Positions 9,036 to 16,607 of a stretch of 64,000 bases of DNA are shown one piece after another. The stretch is from Candidatus Sphingomonas phytovorans (GTDB taxonomy: Bacteria; Pseudomonadota; Alphaproteobacteria; Sphingomonadales; Sphingomonadaceae), in NCBI GenBank assembly GCA_029202385.1, contig CP119314.1, positions 3,598,501-3,662,500 on the forward strand. The letters are read 5' to 3'. The stretch's first letter is position 1, and every line of letters begins with the position of its first letter. The notes beneath the pieces are model-generated. The model worked only from the letters and a program-made list of their open reading frames with translations. It searched no databases and was not told the origin of the DNA. Both the position numbers and the translations under genes were made by a program.

Positions 9036-9215
9036 TCTGACGAGGCAGGTCTCCTGGCTCGCGGGTCGATGCGGCGATCCGGCCTTCCCGGTCCCTTGCC
9101 TGGACCAGTGACACGAAATGGATCGCCGCTCACCGCTCACAGTTGCGGGGGCAGCGCCGGAATCACACCGGCTTCCCGTCTTAGCTCCGACCGGAAAATC
9201 CCGGACGAAGAACCT
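9036..9215 (-). promoter_or_regulatory. Cobalamin riboswitch upstream of metE
   Basis: Read on the minus strand, the hallmark elements appear in order: GGGAAGCCGGTG, the core GCGCTGCCCCCGCAACTGTGAG, CACTGG, GGGAAGG, and the B12 box with GAGCCAGGAGACCTGCCTCG. This is the standard adenosylcobalamin aptamer. About 120 nt separate it from the metE start and contain GC-rich inverted repeats that could form the expression platform. Expected effect: B12 binding switches off the B12-independent synthase. The same span on the other strand carries no convincing gene. Confidence 0.95.
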
Positions 9216-9258
9216 TGACATGACCGAGGATAGCCATCACGCGTGTTTCGTCAAGACT

Positions 9259-9291
9259 CATATAAAGAATTCTTTATGTCTTTATATCATG
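9259..9291. promoter_or_regulatory. Nested AT-rich palindromes in the metE promoter region
   Basis: ATAAAGAATTCTTTAT at 9262-9277 is a perfect 16-bp palindrome. A wider pairing, CATATAAAG with CTTTATAT-C-ATG, encloses it. It lies about 45 nt before the riboswitch on the metE strand, where a promoter and operator are expected, and is strikingly AT-rich against the background. By position it could bind a methionine-cycle repressor such as the ArsR-family SahR; that name is inference from context. Confidence 0.6.
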
Positions 9292-9385
9292 CGTGCCGGA
9301 AAACACCCCCGGACAGGCATGACAAAAGTCTCCAACAGGAAGCACACGGATTCCGACGGTTTCCCCTCGTGGAACCCCGACAAAG

Positions 9386-9406
9386 ATGCCGGAACAAGCC
9401 CGGCAT
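9386..9406. repeat. Short palindrome, GCCGGAACAAGCCCGGC type
   Basis: Hairpin ATGCCGG..CCGGCAT in the convergent-end gap before the multicopper oxidase. The same motif family recurs at 23511 and 56694, so it is a dispersed short repeat of this genome. It may also terminate the oxidase transcript. Confidence 0.6.
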
Positions 9407-9419
9407 GACGGCCCGAAGC

Positions 9420-11483
9420 TCAGGGGTGCTTCATGTCGTCCATGGCCATCGGCTTGGCACCCTCGGCCGCCCTGAGGCTGGTGTCGCCCTGCGCCAGCAC
9501 CACCGCGACATTCTGCATCATGCCGTTATCCTCATGGTCGAGGATGTGGCAGTGGAGCACGAACTCGCCGATATAGCGCTGGTAGCGGGTCCGCACCTTC
9601 ACCGTGTAATAGCCGCCCGGCACCTTCGGCGCGAGGCTCTTGATCCACAGCGTGTCCTTCCACACGCCCTCAAGCCCGGCATATTGCGGATCGACCTTAC
9701 CGTCCGCATCATCGATCGAGCCAGGCGCGCTGACATCCTTGCCGCTAGGATCGGTGATCGAGACGATCTGGAACGGATTGACGTGGATGTGGAACGGATG
9801 GCCGACATAGTGCGACTGCATGGTCCATTCGTCGACCCCGCCCAGGATGAGCTGGCGATCGATCCGGTTCGGATCATATGGCCGCGTATCGGCGGTCTTC
9901 AGCGTGTTGCCGACCTCGAACTTGGTGTCGTTTGGGTCCTTCGTATCGATGAAGAAGGTCAGTTCCTGCGTGCCCGTCACCTCGCTCGGCGCGATATCGG
10001 GATGCGGCGTGAACTGGGTGAATTTCAGCCCGTTCTTGAGATCGGCGACAATCGCCGGCTTCACCACGGGCGGCATCGCCTGGTCCGCGCGCGCGACCAG
10101 CGCGTTGGTCAGATAGGTCGTGATATCGGGCACCGACGTGCCGGGGTCGACCGTCACCGTTCCCATCAGCCGCGGGCCGGGCGTATCGCCATTGACTGAT
10201 CCTGCCCCCGGTGAGGATGTGTCGATCAGGCAATAGCGGCCTGCCTCGGGGAAGACGACCAGCGCGTCGAAGCGATAGCCCGGCTGGAAGGTCGCGACCC
10301 TGGTCGCCTGCGCAGCGCCCATGGTGAGCCCGTCCGCCGCGATCAGGGTGTAGGGGATCGCCTCGCCGGTGCAGCTCTGCCTGATGAATTTCTCCTCCGC
10401 CGCCTCGGTCAGCTTCGCGCCGATCTGGGCGTTGGGCTTCATCTTCACCAGCGTCATGCTGATCGTGTCGCGCACCCCGGCATGGATCATCCGCCAGCGC
10501 TCGACATCGCCCTGCTTCGTATGGAAGGTCGGCAGGACCACGCCGTTGAGCGTGGTGTAGCGACCCGACTTGCCCCATTGGCCCGGCGCGAACAGGTCGT
10601 AATCGTCGATCTTGCCGACATCGCCGGGGTCGCACCGGTACGTGCCGTCCTTGTTGACCTTGATCGGGCCCGGCTTGCCGTCCTTGCCCGGCTCGCGGCA
10701 GGCATATTGGATCTGCTGCATCACCAGCACGCGCTCCGTCATGCCCTTCACCAGCGTATCGATGTCGCCATGCGCCGCCCTGCTCGGCAGGCGGTTGCCG
10801 CGCACGATCAGCGCGCCGGCCATGCCGCTCGACACCTGGAGCGCGGTCGAGCCGTGGCGATGGGTGTGGTACCAGAAGGTGCCTGACGGATGATCGCCCG
10901 GGATGTTGTATTCGTACTGGAAGCTGACGCCGGGGTTGATCGACAGCAGCACATTGTCGCCATTGCCCGACGGGTTCACCCACAGGCCATGGGTGTGGAG
11001 ATTGGTGCCGTTGAAGCAATGCGGCTTGTCCGGATTATGGTCCATCGCCGCATGGCCGGTCATCGGCGCGCAGCTCGGATCGCCCGGCAGCTTGTTGTTG
11101 AGATTGACCCGGATCGTGTCGCCCGGCTTCACCTCGATCGTCGGCGACACATAGGGCGTGGTCGGATCGACATCGGTGCCGTTGTAGCTGCGCAGATTGA
11201 CCTTGTCGTAGACCCCGGTCGCCGGATTGAAGATCTGGCCGTCGGTATAGACCACGTCGAGATCGAGGATGCTTTCGTGCGGCGCCGCGCCGGGCGTCGG
11301 CACCGCCGCCATCACCAGCTTCTCCGCGGCGGGCAGGCCCGGCGTCTCGGGCGCCAGCACGCGCGGATTGCCCAGCGCGCGCTCCGCCGTCTGCGCCGCG
11401 AGCGGTGCCGCGACGAAGGCCGTGAGGCTGATCGTGGCGAATAGGCAGGCGCGAACGCGCCCGGTCGTCCGGAAACCTGTCAT
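9420..11483 (-). CDS. Exported multicopper oxidase
   Basis: Laccase/bilirubin-oxidase-type oxidase with a signal peptide (MTGFRTTGRVRACLF..AAPLAAQ). Copper ligands are visible in four motifs: NLHTHGLW, FWYHTHRHG, HPFHIHVNPFQI and HCHILDHEDNGMMQ. Length is about 687 residues; the extra size over a minimal laccase lies between the first and second cupredoxin domains and in a Cys-containing loop (PGDPSCAPMTGH..KPHCFNG). An in-frame ATG at 11501 is an alternative start. It lies downstream of an MFS transporter gene on the same strand, so the two are probably co-transcribed. Substrate (metal, phenolic or other) cannot be read from the sequence. Confidence 0.92.
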   Translation of the reverse strand: MTGFRTTGRVRACLFATISLTAFVAAPLAAQTAERALGNPRVLAPETPGLPAAEKLVMAAVPTPGAAPHESILDLDVVYTDGQIFNPATGVYDKVNLRSYNGTDVDPTTPYVSPTIEVKPGDTIRVNLNNKLPGDPSCAPMTGHAAMDHNPDKPHCFNGTNLHTHGLWVNPSGNGDNVLLSINPGVSFQYEYNIPGDHPSGTFWYHTHRHGSTALQVSSGMAGALIVRGNRLPSRAAHGDIDTLVKGMTERVLVMQQIQYACREPGKDGKPGPIKVNKDGTYRCDPGDVGKIDDYDLFAPGQWGKSGRYTTLNGVVLPTFHTKQGDVERWRMIHAGVRDTISMTLVKMKPNAQIGAKLTEAAEEKFIRQSCTGEAIPYTLIAADGLTMGAAQATRVATFQPGYRFDALVVFPEAGRYCLIDTSSPGAGSVNGDTPGPRLMGTVTVDPGTSVPDITTYLTNALVARADQAMPPVVKPAIVADLKNGLKFTQFTPHPDIAPSEVTGTQELTFFIDTKDPNDTKFEVGNTLKTADTRPYDPNRIDRQLILGGVDEWTMQSHYVGHPFHIHVNPFQIVSITDPSGKDVSAPGSIDDADGKVDPQYAGLEGVWKDTLWIKSLAPKVPGGYYTVKVRTRYQRYIGEFVLHCHILDHEDNGMMQNVAVVLAQGDTSLRAAEGAKPMAMDDMKHP

Positions 11484-11588
11484 GACCTCACCCCTTTTCA
11501 TAGCGCCCCGCTATCCGGGCCACGTGTGCGCGACCGGGGTGAATCCGTCGAGAAAGGACGATGCCGATTCGGTTCAATCTTCGACCGG

Positions 11589-13166
11589 CTATCCGGCCGC
11601 GACCGTCCCGGGTGCCGAATCGAGATCGCGCAGATCCCCGCCGCGCGTCTCGCGGCCGAACCAGGCGACCAGGCCCAACGCAAGCACCGCCGGCGCCATG
11701 ATGACCGCCGCCGCCAGCCCCATGGTCGGGATCAGCGCGGCGATGCTCAGCCCCTGCGCCAGCAATCCGCCTGCCTTGGTGCAGGCGGCGACCCAGCCGG
11801 TCGCCCGCCCGCGGACACGCAGCGGGAAGCTCTCCGCCGTATAAGGCAGCAGGATCGCGAGGATGCCGTTCGACCCGACGATCAGCAGCGCGACCGGCAG
11901 CACCGGGCTGCCCGTTCCTGCCAGGTCGAGCTGGAGCACGCCGGCCAATCCGGCCAGCGTCACCGCGATCATCGCGACGAGCGACCATTTGGTACTCCAG
12001 CGGCTGTACATCAGCGCGGCGAGGAACACGGTCGGAAAGGCGATGAGCGAGCTTTCGGCGAGCAGCCGGCTCGACACCGCGACCGAATAGCCCCTGGCGA
12101 CGAGGTCGGCCGGCAGCCACAGCAACAGGCCGAAATTGATCAGGCCCCAGGTGAGCGCGGCGACGGTGAGCGCGACGAGCTTGCCGGCAAGGTGCCGGCC
12201 GGTCAGCGGGCCATGGCTTGCGCCGGTCGCGACGGGCGGCGGCCCGCGCCGTGCGGTCGCACCGAAGCGCCGCATCACCGCCTCCGCCTCGACGGTGCGG
12301 CCCCGCGCGAGCAGGAACTTGGCCGATTCGGGAATCAGCGCGCCGAGCAGGATCAGGCTCAATCCGGTCGGCAGGTTGGCCAGCCACAGGATTCGCCAGC
12401 CGAAGATTGGCTGAAGCAACGCCGAAAGGCCGCTCGCCGCGAAATAGCCGCCGACCGCGCCGAGCCCGCCGACCAGCACCAGGCTCCAGCCGCGATGCCG
12501 GTTGGGCATCATCTCGGCGAGCAGGGCATAGGTGACGGGCAGCATGCCGCCGGCGGCCGCCCCCATCATGAAGCACATCGCGATGTTCCAGGCGAGCGAC
12601 GGCATCGCCCCGCAGATCGAGGTGCCGACGAACATCACCGCGGAGAGCAGGATCGAGGCCTTGCGCCCGTAGAGGTCGGCGATGGCGCCCCACACCACCG
12701 ATCCGACGACGGTGCCCATCAGCGCGAAGAACGGCACCAGCGAGACGGTCGCGCGGGGCACGCCATATTCGCCGATCATGCCGGGCACGGTAAAACCCAG
12801 CGACGCCGGCTTCATCACGTCGATGATCAGCGCGACGACCAGCACGAGCATCAGCCGCCAGTGCGCCCAGCCGAGCGCCGCGTCCTCGGGCGCGGCGATG
12901 GTGATGTCCTCCGCCGCCGCCCGCTGCGCCGCGAGATTGCGTGGCAACAGGCCATAGGCAGCGACGAACACCCCGGCGACGATCAGGACCATGCCAAAAA
13001 TCATGCCGGGGTCCATCGGCATGCCGGCCATGCGATAGCCCATGTGCCGCGCCATCAGGAACATCGGCAAATGGAGCAGCACCCCCGCGGTGACGGCCAC
13101 GCAACCAAGCACGAATGCCCATAGTGCCTGGCGATCGGACAGGGTGCTGGCGCCACGATCGAGCAT
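11589..13166 (-). CDS. MFS transporter, sugar/acid-porter-like
   Basis: Major facilitator superfamily permease with about 12 membrane segments. Motif A-like ADLYGRK lies between segments 2 and 3 of the conserved core. The sequence LAEMMPNRHRGW after segment 4 and SFPLRVRGRATGW in the second half are the repeated ExxPxxxRG signatures of the sugar/aromatic acid porter group. The N-terminus has an extra hydrophobic pair (about residues 10-75) before the core. I chose the ATG at 13166 (MLDRGAST) over one at 13205 because of the better upstream GGGA and typical N-terminus. Substrate unknown; the linked multicopper oxidase may act on it or protect against it. Confidence 0.88.
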   Translation of the reverse strand: MLDRGASTLSDRQALWAFVLGCVAVTAGVLLHLPMFLMARHMGYRMAGMPMDPGMIFGMVLIVAGVFVAAYGLLPRNLAAQRAAAEDITIAAPEDAALGWAHWRLMLVLVVALIIDVMKPASLGFTVPGMIGEYGVPRATVSLVPFFALMGTVVGSVVWGAIADLYGRKASILLSAVMFVGTSICGAMPSLAWNIAMCFMMGAAAGGMLPVTYALLAEMMPNRHRGWSLVLVGGLGAVGGYFAASGLSALLQPIFGWRILWLANLPTGLSLILLGALIPESAKFLLARGRTVEAEAVMRRFGATARRGPPPVATGASHGPLTGRHLAGKLVALTVAALTWGLINFGLLLWLPADLVARGYSVAVSSRLLAESSLIAFPTVFLAALMYSRWSTKWSLVAMIAVTLAGLAGVLQLDLAGTGSPVLPVALLIVGSNGILAILLPYTAESFPLRVRGRATGWVAACTKAGGLLAQGLSIAALIPTMGLAAAVIMAPAVLALGLVAWFGRETRGGDLRDLDSAPGTVAAG

Positions 13167-13259
13167 TGGAATTCCCTTCCCCTGCCCGGACGATAACGGT
13201 CTCACCGACCGCTGGCCATAGCGTCCCCGGGGGTGGCGCGGCGCGCCGGAAACCGTCGG

Positions 13260-13544
13260 CTATTCCCCGTCGCGGACCCGTTCGTGGTGGCGGATCACCT
13301 CGTCGATGATGAAGCGCAGGAATTTCTCGGAAAAATCCGGATCGAGATCGGCCTGCTTGGCCAGCCCGCGCAACCGCACGATCTGCGCGTCCTCGCGGCC
13401 GGGATCGGCCGGAGGCAGTCCGGCGCTCGCCTTGTAGCGGCCGACCGCCTGGGTCACCTTGAAGCGCTCGGCCAGCAGGAAAACGAGCGCCGCGTCGATA
13501 TTGTCGATGCTCTGGCGATAGCCGCTGAGCGTTTCGTCGGTCAC
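13260..13544 (-). CDS. Chorismate mutase, AroQ type
   Basis: Single AroQ-type helical domain of 94 residues that converts chorismate to prephenate. It has the pattern YRQSIDNIDAALVFLLAERFKVTQAVGRYKA, with the Arg/Lys residues that bind chorismate, then PGREDAQIVRLRGLAK and a last helix rich in His/Arg. The start is GTG at 13544 (VTDETL); no ATG fits. It is divergent from the polyprenyl synthase gene with about 127 nt between. pheA in this window lacks a mutase domain, so this protein could supply its prephenate. Confidence 0.9.
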   Translation of the reverse strand: MTDETLSGYRQSIDNIDAALVFLLAERFKVTQAVGRYKASAGLPPADPGREDAQIVRLRGLAKQADLDPDFSEKFLRFIIDEVIRHHERVRDGE

Positions 13545-13671
13545 TTTGCCGTCCCCACCAGTTCGCCGGGCCTTTTGCGGATGCGGCGCGCGACGCGCAA
13601 CCCCGAAAGGCAGCGTTTCAGGCGCGCTAAGGCTTGCCTTTAGCGAAGCGTGCGGCCACATCGCACGGGAC

Positions 13672-14685
13672 ATGAGCGCAACGATCCATCGCCTCGATAC
13701 CCAGCGCCAGCCGTCGCTCGAACCAATGGTGCAACTGGTCGCCGGGGACCTCAATCTCGTCAACGCGGTGATCCTGTCGCGGATGCAGTCGGAGATCCCG
13801 CTGATCCCGGAACTCGCCGGCCATCTCATCGCCGGTGGCGGCAAGCGGATGCGCCCGATGCTGACGCTCGCGAGCGCTCGGCTGCTCGGCTATACCGGCA
13901 CGCGGCACCATCGGCTGGCCGCCGCGGTCGAGTTCATCCACACCGCCACCCTGCTCCATGACGATGTGGTCGACGGGTCGGACCTGCGCCGGGGCAAGCG
14001 CACCGCCAATCTCATCTGGGGCAACCCGGCGAGCGTGCTGGTCGGCGACTTCCTGTTCAGCCGTTCCTTCGAGCTGATGGTCGAGGACGGCAGCCTGAAA
14101 GTGCTCAAGATCCTGTCGGGCGCGAGCGCGATCATCGCCGAGGGCGAGGTCAACCAGCTCACCGCCGCGCGCCGGATCGATATCGGCGAGGAACGCTATC
14201 TCGACATCATCGGCGCGAAGACCGCCGCCCTGTTCGCCGCCGCCTGCCGAATCGCCGCGGTCGTCGCCGAGCGCCCCGAGGCCGAGGAAATGGCGCTCGA
14301 CGCCTATGGCCGCAATCTCGGCATCGCCTTCCAGCTGGTCGATGACGCGATCGACTATGTGTCCGACGCGGGCACGATGGGCAAGGACGCCGGCGACGAT
14401 TTCCGCGAGGGCAAGGCGACTCTTCCCGTCATCCTCGCCCATGCGCGCGGTAGCACCGAAGACCGGACATTCTGGAAGGCAGCGATTGAGGGCCATCGTT
14501 CGAGCGACGAGGATTTCGCCCACGCCGTGTCGCTGATCCACTCCACCCGCGCGGTGGACGACACGCTCGCCCGGGCGCGGCACTACGGCCAGCGCGCGAT
14601 CGACGCGATCGGCGGCTTCGCGCCGAGCCAGGCCAAGGATTCGATGGTCGAGGCAGTCGAGTTCGCGGTGGCGCGGGCTTACTGA
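13672..14685 (+). CDS. Long-chain polyprenyl diphosphate synthase
   Basis: Makes the all-trans polyprenyl tail (most likely octa- to deca-prenyl) for ubiquinone. 337 residues with the aspartate-rich motifs LLHDDVVDGSDLRRGK (first) and LVDDAIDY (second) that bind Mg-diphosphate, plus GGGKRMRP near residue 59 and a basic C-terminal region. The ATG at 13672 gives the usual N-terminus; the frame is open for another 126 nt upstream. Sphingomonads make Q-10, so a decaprenyl product is likely but not readable from the sequence. Confidence 0.93.
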   Translation: MSATIHRLDTQRQPSLEPMVQLVAGDLNLVNAVILSRMQSEIPLIPELAGHLIAGGGKRMRPMLTLASARLLGYTGTRHHRLAAAVEFIHTATLLHDDVVDGSDLRRGKRTANLIWGNPASVLVGDFLFSRSFELMVEDGSLKVLKILSGASAIIAEGEVNQLTAARRIDIGEERYLDIIGAKTAALFAAACRIAAVVAERPEAEEMALDAYGRNLGIAFQLVDDAIDYVSDAGTMGKDAGDDFREGKATLPVILAHARGSTEDRTFWKAAIEGHRSSDEDFAHAVSLIHSTRAVDDTLARARHYGQRAIDAIGGFAPSQAKDSMVEAVEFAVARAY

Positions 14686-15163
14686 AGTCGGCGGACGGGT
14701 GTGCCCGTCCTCGAAATCCCCGGCGCCGTGACAGCCGCACATGGATTCACGCGAAGACGAAGACGCGAAGCTTGGTTTCCGGAGATTACTGTCACACGAT
14801 CGGCGTCGGACAAGACATCTTTGCGCCTTCGCGCCTTCGCGTACATTTCTTCGAACCCACCCGCGAGCGGCCCGCCTGGGTGCCTCCCGCTCCCGTCGAG
14901 CGAACCGGGGAGGTGGAGCACCAGCCAGGTCGGATCGACGTTCACCTCGTTGGCACAGTTGCAGAGGCGGGTTCGCGCAGGGGGCGCAGAGAACGCGGAG
15001 TTGATTTCCGCATTTGAGCATCGTGTCGGTAAGCTGCCTGCTTGTGAAAATGTTCGTCGTTGCAACCCGCCCGAGCCGCTGGCCGGACCTTCTCAGCGCC
15101 CTCAGCGCCTCTGCGCGAACCATATATTGCGCCGCCGACGGACCGGTCTGATGTCGATCCGCC
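14686..15163. repeat. Gene-free 478-nt gap with two inverted-repeat pairs
   Basis: No convincing gene on either strand. One pair of arms, ACGCGAAGACGAAGACGCGA (14749) and TTCGCGCCTTCGCGT (ending about 14842), can pair across about 50 nt. A second pair, GGTTCGCGCAG..CGCAGAG (14969) and CTCAGCGCC..CTGCGCGAACC (ending 15121), pairs across about 95 nt. Both arms are built from short GCG-AAG or GCG-CAG-AG units, a type of dispersed palindrome. The gap separates the convergent polyprenyl synthase and CDF exporter genes. Confidence 0.65.
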
Positions 15164-16171
15164 TTAGTGCTGGTGCGTTTCCATCGCCGGGGCGCAGGGT
15201 AGCTGATCGCCTTCGCTGCCGATGATCTCCACCTGAAGCGTGGCGTGGCCGATATCGAAACGCTGCTTGAGCATCGTCTGCGCCTCGCCCAGGAAATCGT
15301 CGCCGGGATGCCCCTCGGGCATCACCAGATGCGCGGTCAGCACCGTCTCGGTCGTGCTCATCGGCCAGATATGGACATGGTGGACACGCGCGACGCCGGG
15401 CAATGTACGCAACGCCATGCGCACCTTGTCGTAATCGATCTGGCGCGGCACCGCGCCCAGCGACATCTCGACCGATTCGCGCAGCAGGCCCCAGGTCTGC
15501 CAGAAGATCAGCGCGGCGATGGCGATGCTGACGATCGGGTCGATCCAATATTCGCCAGTCCACAGGATCGCGAGCCCGGCGACCACCACGCCGGCCGACA
15601 CCGCCGCGTCGGCGACCATGTGGAGAAAGGCGCCGCGGATGTTGATGTCCTTGTCCCGCCCGCGCAGGAACAGGAGGGCGGTGGCGACGTTCACGACGAT
15701 GCCGATCGCGGCGACGATCGAGACGGTTTCGCCCTCCACCGGGGCGGGCACCGCCATGCGCTGCGCCGCCGCCAGCACGATCGCGCCGAGCGCGACGAGC
15801 AGCAGCAGCGCATTGGTGAGCGCCGCGAGGATCGTCGTCCCCTTCAGGCCATAGGTGAAGCGCTTCGACGCCGCCCGCCGGCCAAGCGCGACGGCGCCCC
15901 AGGCGACCGCCAGCCCAAGCACGTCGGACAGATTGTGCCCGGCATCCGCCAGCAGCGCGACCGAATGCGCGACGAAGCCGAACCCCGCCTCCGCCGCGAC
16001 AAAACCCAGGTTGAGCGCGATCCCGATCGCGAAGGCGCGGTCATGGCCTGACGCCGGCGCATGGGAATGGCCGTGACCGTGACCGTGAGAATGCCCATGA
16101 CCATGCGAATGGCCGTGATGATGAGTATGTCCGGCCACGCGATTCTCCGTTAGCTGGCGCAGGCGTACCAT
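15164..16171 (-). CDS. Cation diffusion facilitator (Zn/Cd/Co exporter)
   Basis: Proton-coupled divalent metal exporter of the inner membrane, about 335 residues. The N-terminus is a dense His/Gly run (HTHHHGHSHGHGHSHGHG), a cytoplasmic metal-binding tail. Six membrane segments follow with the site-A motifs HSVALLADAGHNLSD (segment 2) and HMVADAAVS (segment 5). The C-terminal cytoplasmic domain contains VHHVHIWPMS, the metal-dependent dimer interface. Start uncertain: ATG 16171 (MVRLRQLTE) or 16207. Closest in layout to the CzcD/ZitB group. Confidence 0.93.
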   Translation of the reverse strand: MVRLRQLTENRVAGHTHHHGHSHGHGHSHGHGHGHSHAPASGHDRAFAIGIALNLGFVAAEAGFGFVAHSVALLADAGHNLSDVLGLAVAWGAVALGRRAASKRFTYGLKGTTILAALTNALLLLVALGAIVLAAAQRMAVPAPVEGETVSIVAAIGIVVNVATALLFLRGRDKDINIRGAFLHMVADAAVSAGVVVAGLAILWTGEYWIDPIVSIAIAALIFWQTWGLLRESVEMSLGAVPRQIDYDKVRMALRTLPGVARVHHVHIWPMSTTETVLTAHLVMPEGHPGDDFLGEAQTMLKQRFDIGHATLQVEIIGSEGDQLPCAPAMETHQH

Positions 16172-16253
16172 CGCTTGCCCGGGATATGCTAGGACATGGG
16201 CGAACACCCTCGCCTTGTGGCCATTACCCTATGGATCCGCCTAGAATCGCCAA

Positions 16254-16607
16254 ATGACAGCCGAGATCGAGACCATCACCCTGTGGCGCCCTGTCGGGCC
16301 GACAGAGCTTGCGCTTATCGAGCAGTCGGGCTTTCGCGCCTTTCCGCCGCGCCTGCCCGAACAGCCGATTTTCTACCCGGTGCTGACCGAGGATTATGCC
16401 GTGAAGATCGCACGCGACTGGAACGTGAAAGCGAGCGGCTCGGGCTATGTCACCCGCTTCGAGGTGCGGAAGGACTATCTCGACGGCCATGCCGTTCAGG
16501 AAGCCGGCGGTCGCGCGCATCTGGAATATTGGATCCCCGCCGAGGACCTGCCCGCCTTCAACGCGGCGATCATCGGCAAGATCGTCGTGACGCAGGAATT
16601 CCGCTGA
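16254..16607 (+). CDS. Conserved small protein, 'ADP-ribosylation/crystallin J1' type
   Basis: 117 residues with no signal peptide or membrane segment. The patterns LWRPVGPTELALI, GFRAFPPRLPEQPIFYPVL, ARDWN and EYWIPAEDLPAFN belong to a widespread family that is often labelled 'ADP-ribosylation/crystallin J1' without experimental basis. I see no ADP-ribosylhydrolase metal motif, so the label should not be read as a function. Its stop codon overlaps the start region of hrpB, suggesting coupling. Confidence 0.7.
   Translation: MTAEIETITLWRPVGPTELALIEQSGFRAFPPRLPEQPIFYPVLTEDYAVKIARDWNVKASGSGYVTRFEVRKDYLDGHAVQEAGGRAHLEYWIPAEDLPAFNAAIIGKIVVTQEFR

Noticed and set aside
11526..13124. 532-codon open frame antisense to the MFS gene
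   Set aside because: Highly charged Arg/His/Gln-rich product without membrane segments or motifs, while the opposite strand gives a clear permease.
16254..16607. ADP-ribosylglycohydrolase function for the small gene before hrpB
   Set aside because: The family label exists, but the protein is only 117 residues and lacks the metal-binding Asp/Glu motifs of that enzyme class.
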